Notes under the pieces: generated by a model
The model's database searches: none
The model's input: only the letters and a program-made list of their open reading frames with translations
Told to the model about the DNA's origin: nothing
Translations under genes and position numbers: made by a program
Part shown: positions 7,683 through 11,868 of the stretch, in pieces
Layout of the letters: every line of letters starts with the position of its first letter
How positions within the stretch are numbered: the stretch's first letter is position 1
Source: Erythrobacter donghaensis
GTDB lineage: Bacteria > Pseudomonadota > Alphaproteobacteria > Sphingomonadales > Sphingomonadaceae
Assembly (NCBI RefSeq): GCF_001557325.1
Contig: NZ_LSJS01000211.1
Span: 1-11,868, forward strand
Direction of reading: 5' to 3'
Length of the DNA stretch: 11,868 bases

Positions 7683-8725
7683 CCGAAATGCCCCGTCGCC
7701 ATCAGGTAGCCGCTGGTCGCCGCGACAAACAGCAGGCTCATCGGCAGGAACACCTTCCACCCGAGGCGCATCAGCTGGTCGTAGCGGTAGCGCGGCACGG
7801 TCGCCCAGATCCAGCTGAACATGAAGAAGAACACGAAGGTCTTCAGCAGGAACCAGATGATCCCCGGCACCATGTAGAGCACCGGAATATCGAGCGGCGG
7901 CAGCCACCCGCCCCAGAACAGCAGCGTGTTGAGCGAGCACATCAGCAGGATGTTCGCGTATTCACCCAGCCAGAACAGCGCGAAGCTCATCGAGGAATAT
8001 TCGGTCTGGTAGCCCGCGACGAGCTCGCTCTCGGCCTCGGTGAGGTCGAAGGGTGCGCGCGCGGTCTCGGCCAGCGCCGAAATGAAGAACACCACCCACA
8101 TCGGGAAGAGCAGCGGGTGCACCGCATAGGCGTTGATCAGCCCGAGCCCAAAGCCCTGCTGGGCGTTCACGATCCCGCTGAGGTTGAAGGTGCCCGCAAA
8201 CAGCACCACGCAGACCAGCACGAAGCCGATCGAGACTTCGTAGGAGATCATCTGCGCCGAGGCGCGCATGGCCGAGAAGAACGGGTATTTAGAGTTCGAC
8301 GCCCACCCGCTCATCACCACGCCGTAAACCCCCATCGAGGAGATCGCGAGGATGTAGAGCAGGCCGACATTGATGTCCGACAACACCACGCCCGCATCGA
8401 AGGGGATCACCGCCCAGGCCGCCAGCGCGACGGTGAAGGTGATGATCGGCGCGATCAGGAAGATGCCCTTGTTCGCGGCGCTCGGGATGATGGTCTCCTG
8501 CAGGAACACCTTGAGGCCGTCCGCGAAGGACTGCAGCAGCCCGAAGGGGCCCACCACATTGGGGCCCCGACGCATCATGATCGCGCCGAGCACCTTGCGG
8601 TCGACATAGATCACCATCGCGACGGAGAACATGACGAGCAACGAGATCACGATGATCCCGGTCAGCGTGGCCACCGTCCAGGCCCATTCGTAGGGCAGGC
8701 CGAGGGATTGGAAGAAACCGGTCAT
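7679..8725 (-). CDS. nuoH: NADH-quinone oxidoreductase subunit H
   Basis: NuoH (mitochondrial ND1) is the membrane subunit that forms most of the ubiquinone-binding channel and links the hydrophilic and pumping arms. The product is 348 residues, the expected size, with about eight membrane helices. Conserved parts are [20 protein letters not shown] (42-61), the quinone loop with [16 protein letters not shown] (72-87), the [20 protein letters not shown] loop and the acidic [20 protein letters not shown] to GYQTEYSS segment. The ATG at 8725-8723 overlaps the nuoG stop by 4 nt. A perfect AAGGAGG inside the nuoG 3' end serves it with 7-nt spacing. Its own stop overlaps the unknown exported-protein gene, so nuoH and nuoI, which commonly neighbour each other in nuo operons, are here separated by 838 nt between nuoH stop and nuoI start. 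Confidence 0.97.
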   Translation of the reverse strand: MTGFFQSLGLPYEWAWTVATLTGIIVISLLVMFSVAMVIYVDRKVLGAIMMRRGPNVVGPFGLLQSFADGLKVFLQETIIPSAANKGIFLIAPIITFTVALAAWAVIPFDAGVVLSDINVGLLYILAISSMGVYGVVMSGWASNSKYPFFSAMRASAQMISYEVSIGFVLVCVVLFAGTFNLSGIVNAQQGFGLGLINAYAVHPLLFPMWVVFFISALAETARAPFDLTEAESELVAGYQTEYSSMSFALFWLGEYANILLMCSLNTLLFWGGWLPPLDIPVLYMVPGIIWFLLKTFVFFFMFSWIWATVPRYRYDQLMRLGWKVFLPMSLLFVAATSGYLMATGHFG

Positions 8726-10752
8726 TCCGCGGCCTCCTTGACGTCGGCGCCGTGGAGCAGTTCGTCAGAGCAACGCTGCATCACCTCGCTCGCGCGGGCG
8801 ATGGGGTTGGTGAGGTAGAAGTCCTTGATCGGGTAGCCCGCGATCTCGCCTTCGAACTTGGCGCCGCTGTCCGCCTTGGGCAGCGCGCCGTAATCGGCGA
8901 GACCCTCTTCGCCCAGCGCGGGCACGGCGGCGATCATCTTGGCCTGCAACTCGCCGAAGCTGTCGAAGCCGACCGTGACGCCCAGAGCATCGGCGAGCGC
9001 GCGCAAAATCGTCCAGTCCTCGCGCGCGTCGCCGGGCGCGAAGACGGCCTTCTCGGCGAACTGCACCCGGCCTTCCGTGTTGACGTAGGTCCCGTCCTTC
9101 TCGGCATAGGAGGCGCCCGGCAGGATGATGTCCGCGTGATGCGCGCCCTTGTCGCCGTGGTGGCCGATATAAACCTTGAGGCTCCCTGCGTAGGGCGCAT
9201 AGTCCATCTCATCCGCGCCGAGGCTCAGGAGCACTTTGGGGGCAGCCGCCGCGATGTCGCCCATCCCGCCCGGCAGCGTGAAGCCGAGCATCAGCGAGGC
9301 CATGCGCGCGGCTGAGATGTGCAGCACGTTGAAGCCGTTCCACACGCTCCCGTCCTCATTGGTGCGCACCAGATCGAACTTGCCCGCCAGCTTGAGCGCC
9401 GCCGGAAGCGCGCCCTTGGCGAGCGCCGCCGCGCCGAGGATCACAGCCGGGCGCTTGGCCGACTTCATCGCATCGCCCAAGGCCTTGGGCACGCGGTTCA
9501 GCAGCTTGAGGTCGCTGCCGAGGAAGGTCGCCGGATAGGTCGGGTCCCATTGGGGCCCGATGATGAAGACCTTGGCCCCGGCCTTCACCGCCTTGCGCAG
9601 GCGGACATTGAGCAGCGCGGCCTCCCAGCGGACATTGCTGCCGACGATCAGGATGGCATCGGCGGTCTCGATCCCGGCGAAGGTGCTGTTGAAGTTGACC
9701 GCGGCGAGGTTCGACACGTCATAGGTCATGCCGGTCTGGCGCGCCTCGGTGAGGTTCGAACCGCAGGCATTGACCAGCGCCTTGGCCGCAAACATCGTCT
9801 CGGCATCGAGCAGATCGCCCGCGACCGCGGCGATGCTCGCCTTGTTGCCTTCGAGCGCGGAGGCGATCATGCCGAAAGCCTCGGCCCACTCGGCAGGCTG
9901 CAAGCGGCCATCGCGGCGCATCCAAACGCGGTCGAGGCGGCGCTTGGTGAGGCCATCGACCTGATAGCGGCCCTTGTCCGAGAGCCACTCCTCGTTGACG
10001 TCGTCATTGATGCGCGGCAGCGCGCGCATGACTTCGCGGCCCTTGGAGTGGAGCGTGATGTTGGCGCCCACCGCGTCCGAGACGTCGATGCTGAGCGTCT
10101 TCTTCAGCTCCCACGGCCGCGCCTCGAAGGCATAGGGGCGGCTGGTCAGCGCACCGACCGGGCACAGGTCGATGACATTGGCCGACAATTCATGCGCCGC
10201 CGCCTGTTCGAGGTAGGTGGTGATCTGCATGTCCTCGCCGCGGTACAGCGCGCCGATTTCGTCCACGCCCGCGATCTCTTCGGAGAAGCGCACGCAGCGG
10301 GTGCAGTGGATGCAGCGGGTCATGATCGTCTTGATCAGCGGGCCCATATACTTCTCGGTCACCGCGCGCTTGTTCTCGTGATAGCGCGAACCGCCGCGGC
10401 CATAGGCGACCGCCTGATCCTGCAGATCGCACTCGCCGCCCTGGTCGCAGATCGGGCAATCGAGCGGGTGGTTGATGAGCAGGAACTCCATCACCCCTTC
10501 GCGGGCCTTCTTGACCATGGGGGAATCGGTGCGGATTTCCTGGCCCTCGGTGGCCGGCAGCGCGCAGGAGGCCTGCGGCTTGGGCGGCCCGGGCTTCACC
10601 TCGACAAGGCACATGCGGCAATTGCCGGCGATCGAGAGCCGCTCGTGATAGCAGAAGCGCGGGATTTCCTTGCCCGCCAGCTCGCACGCCTGCAACACAG
10701 TCGCGCCCGCCGGGACCTCGATTTCCTGACCGTCTACGGTGACCTTGGGCAT
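8722..10752 (-). CDS. nuoG: NADH-quinone oxidoreductase subunit G
   Basis: NuoG is the large iron-sulfur subunit of the NADH-oxidising arm in the cytoplasm and carries electrons from NuoF towards NuoI. The product is 676 residues. The N-terminal ferredoxin domain binds a 2Fe-2S cluster (N1b) through C34, C45, C48 and C63. The N5 4Fe-4S site uses H95, C99, C102 and C108 ([17 protein letters not shown]). N4 uses C147, C150, C153 and C197 ([11 protein letters not shown] and [10 protein letters not shown]). The rest is a molybdopterin-oxidoreductase-like domain without cofactor, with [20 protein letters not shown] (about 568-587) as a conserved block. I did not see the extra N7 cysteine motif found in E. 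coli and Thermus, as expected for alphaproteobacteria. The ATG at 10752 shares one base with the nuoF TAA, and AAGAGG lies 10 nt upstream. The 3' end overlaps nuoH as ATGA. Confidence 0.97.
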   Translation of the reverse strand: MPKVTVDGQEIEVPAGATVLQACELAGKEIPRFCYHERLSIAGNCRMCLVEVKPGPPKPQASCALPATEGQEIRTDSPMVKKAREGVMEFLLINHPLDCPICDQGGECDLQDQAVAYGRGGSRYHENKRAVTEKYMGPLIKTIMTRCIHCTRCVRFSEEIAGVDEIGALYRGEDMQITTYLEQAAAHELSANVIDLCPVGALTSRPYAFEARPWELKKTLSIDVSDAVGANITLHSKGREVMRALPRINDDVNEEWLSDKGRYQVDGLTKRRLDRVWMRRDGRLQPAEWAEAFGMIASALEGNKASIAAVAGDLLDAETMFAAKALVNACGSNLTEARQTGMTYDVSNLAAVNFNSTFAGIETADAILIVGSNVRWEAALLNVRLRKAVKAGAKVFIIGPQWDPTYPATFLGSDLKLLNRVPKALGDAMKSAKRPAVILGAAALAKGALPAALKLAGKFDLVRTNEDGSVWNGFNVLHISAARMASLMLGFTLPGGMGDIAAAAPKVLLSLGADEMDYAPYAGSLKVYIGHHGDKGAHHADIILPGASYAEKDGTYVNTEGRVQFAEKAVFAPGDAREDWTILRALADALGVTVGFDSFGELQAKMIAAVPALGEEGLADYGALPKADSGAKFEGEIAGYPIKDFYLTNPIARASEVMQRCSDELLHGADVKEAAE
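8733..8739 (-). promoter_or_regulatory. Perfect Shine-Dalgarno of nuoH inside nuoG
   Basis: AAGGAGG on the minus strand, 7 nt before the nuoH ATG, is a full match to the anti-Shine-Dalgarno core. It also encodes Lys-Glu of the NuoG C-terminus (KEAAE). It is the strongest ribosome site seen in the window and confirms the nuoH start. Confidence 0.75.
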
Positions 10753-11868
10753 TACTCGGCTGCCTCTTGGAATTGCGCGTTGTGCTCGTGGATCCGCCGC
10801 TCAAGCTCCGGCCGGAAGTGGCGGATCAGCCCCTGGATCGGCCATGCGGCGGCATCGCCCAGGGCGCAGATGGTGTGGCCTTCGACCTGCTTGGTGACCT
10901 CCTGCAGCATGTCGATTTCCTCGATCGCCGCGTCGCCCGTGCGCAGGCGCTCCATCATTCGCCACATCCAGCCCGTGCCTTCGCGGCAGGGGGTGCACTG
11001 GCCGCAGCTTTCGTGCTTGTAGAAATAGCTGAGGCGGCTGATCGCGCGGACGATGTCGGTCGACTTGTCCATGACGATGACCGCCGCGGTGCCGAGGCCG
11101 GAGCCCAGTTCCTTCAGCCCGTCGAAATCCATCGGCGCGTTGCGGATCTGCTCGGCGGGGACGAGCGGCACCGAGGAGCCGCCAGGGATCACAGCAAGCA
11201 GGTTGTCCCACCCGCCGCGAATGCCGCCGCAGTGCTTTTCGATCAGCTCCTCGAAGGGGATGCTCATCGCTTCCTCGACGACGCAGGGCTTTTCCACGTG
11301 GCCGCTGATCTGGAACAGCTTGGTGCCCTTGTTGTTCTCGCGCCCGAAGGAGCTGAACCACGAGGCACCGCGCCGCAGGATCGTGGGCGCGACCGCAATG
11401 CTCTCGACGTTGTTGACCGTCGTCGGACAGCCATAGAGACCCGCACCCGCCGGGAACGGGGGCTTCAATCGCGGCTGGCCCTTCTTGCCCTCGAGGCTCT
11501 CGATCATCGCGGTCTCTTCGCCGCAGATATAGGCCCCCGCGCCGCGGTGCATGAAGACGTCGAAATCGTAGCCCGAACCGCAGGCGTTCTTGCCGATCAG
11601 GCCCGCGTCATAGGCCTCGGAAATCGCCTTCTGGAGCGTCTCGGCCTCGCGGATATATTCGCCGCGGATGTAGATATAGGCCGCCCGCGCGCGCATCGCG
11701 TAGCCGGCGACCAACGCGCCCTCGACGAGCTTGTGCGGATCGTGGCGGATGATCTCGCGGTCCTTGCAGCTGCCCGGCTCGGATTCGTCGGCATTGATGA
11801 CGAGGAAGCTCGGCCGCCCGTCACGCGATTCCTTGGGCATGAAGGACCACTTGAGCCCGGTCGGGAAG
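10752..11868 (-). CDS. nuoF: NADH-quinone oxidoreductase subunit F (5' end outside window)
   Basis: NuoF binds NADH and FMN and holds cluster N3; it is the entry point of electrons into complex I, in the cytoplasm. The frame is open to the right edge, and the residues before the first internal Met read FPTGLKWSF, the end of the conserved glycine-rich NADH site. The true start therefore lies outside and roughly 60 N-terminal residues are missing (estimate from family length). Visible landmarks are [17 protein letters not shown] with the FMN-binding acidic residues, [32 protein letters not shown], the N3 ligands in [17 protein letters not shown] and the fourth ligand in [16 protein letters not shown]. 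The stop TAA shares one base with the nuoG ATG. The C-terminus ends QEAAE, whose codons include the AAGAGG ribosome site of nuoG. Confidence 0.97.
   Translation of the reverse strand, partial: FPTGLKWSFMPKESRDGRPSFLVINADESEPGSCKDREIIRHDPHKLVEGALVAGYAMRARAAYIYIRGEYIREAETLQKAISEAYDAGLIGKNACGSGYDFDVFMHRGAGAYICGEETAMIESLEGKKGQPRLKPPFPAGAGLYGCPTTVNNVESIAVAPTILRRGASWFSSFGRENNKGTKLFQISGHVEKPCVVEEAMSIPFEELIEKHCGGIRGGWDNLLAVIPGGSSVPLVPAEQIRNAPMDFDGLKELGSGLGTAAVIVMDKSTDIVRAISRLSYFYKHESCGQCTPCREGTGWMWRMMERLRTGDAAIEEIDMLQEVTKQVEGHTICALGDAAAWPIQGLIRHFRPELERRIHEHNAQFQEAAE

Noticed and set aside
7683..7940. An upstream in-frame extension of the unknown exported protein, starting at 7940
   Set aside because: The extension overlaps nuoH in another frame and reads as an Arg/Ala-rich shadow. 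The downstream ATG gives a clean signal peptide and an ATGA overlap.
8546..8568. GGGGCCC inverted repeat (7-bp stem, 9-nt loop) in nuoH
   Set aside because: It falls in the codons for the conserved GPNVVGP motif, so the repeated Gly-Pro codons explain it.

Overview
The window is part of a respiratory complex I (NDH-1, nuo) operon, and every gene lies on the minus strand, so transcription runs from high to low coordinates. The subunit types, the order nuoF-G-H-I-J-K-L-M-N, the mitochondrial-like NuoI, the 676-residue NuoG and a biotin ligase straight after nuoN all point to an alphaproteobacterium. GC in the mid to upper 60s and the look of the proteins suggest Sphingomonadales or the Erythrobacter group; that finer placement is inference.

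In transcription order: nuoF, missing its 5' end at the right edge (10752-11868); nuoG (8722-10752); nuoH (7679-8725); an unrecognised gene for a predicted exported protein (6837-7682); nuoI (6355-6840); a 134-nt gap with complementary GC-rich segments (6221-6354); nuoJ (5594-6220); nuoK (5292-5597); nuoL (3291-5285); nuoM (1687-3276); nuoN (209-1687); and the first 70 codons of a birA-type biotin ligase (1-212). Packing is extreme: most junctions overlap by 1 or 4 nt, and several Shine-Dalgarno sequences lie inside the end of the preceding gene. Apart from the nuoI-nuoJ gap there is no non-coding stretch longer than 14 nt. No tRNA, rRNA, insertion sequence, CRISPR array or credible terminator was seen.

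NuoF and NuoG form the NADH-oxidising arm with its FMN and iron-sulfur wire. NuoI carries the last clusters to the quinone site at NuoH. NuoJ, K, L, M and N form the proton-pumping membrane arm. nuoA-E would be expected beyond the right edge.

Most of the window is ordinary. The one element not explained by complex I is the 281-residue predicted periplasmic protein between nuoH and nuoI, joined to both by ATGA overlaps, lower in GC than its neighbours, with four cysteines and a possible internal duplication. Second in interest are the mutually exclusive RNA pairings in the nuoI-nuoJ gap.
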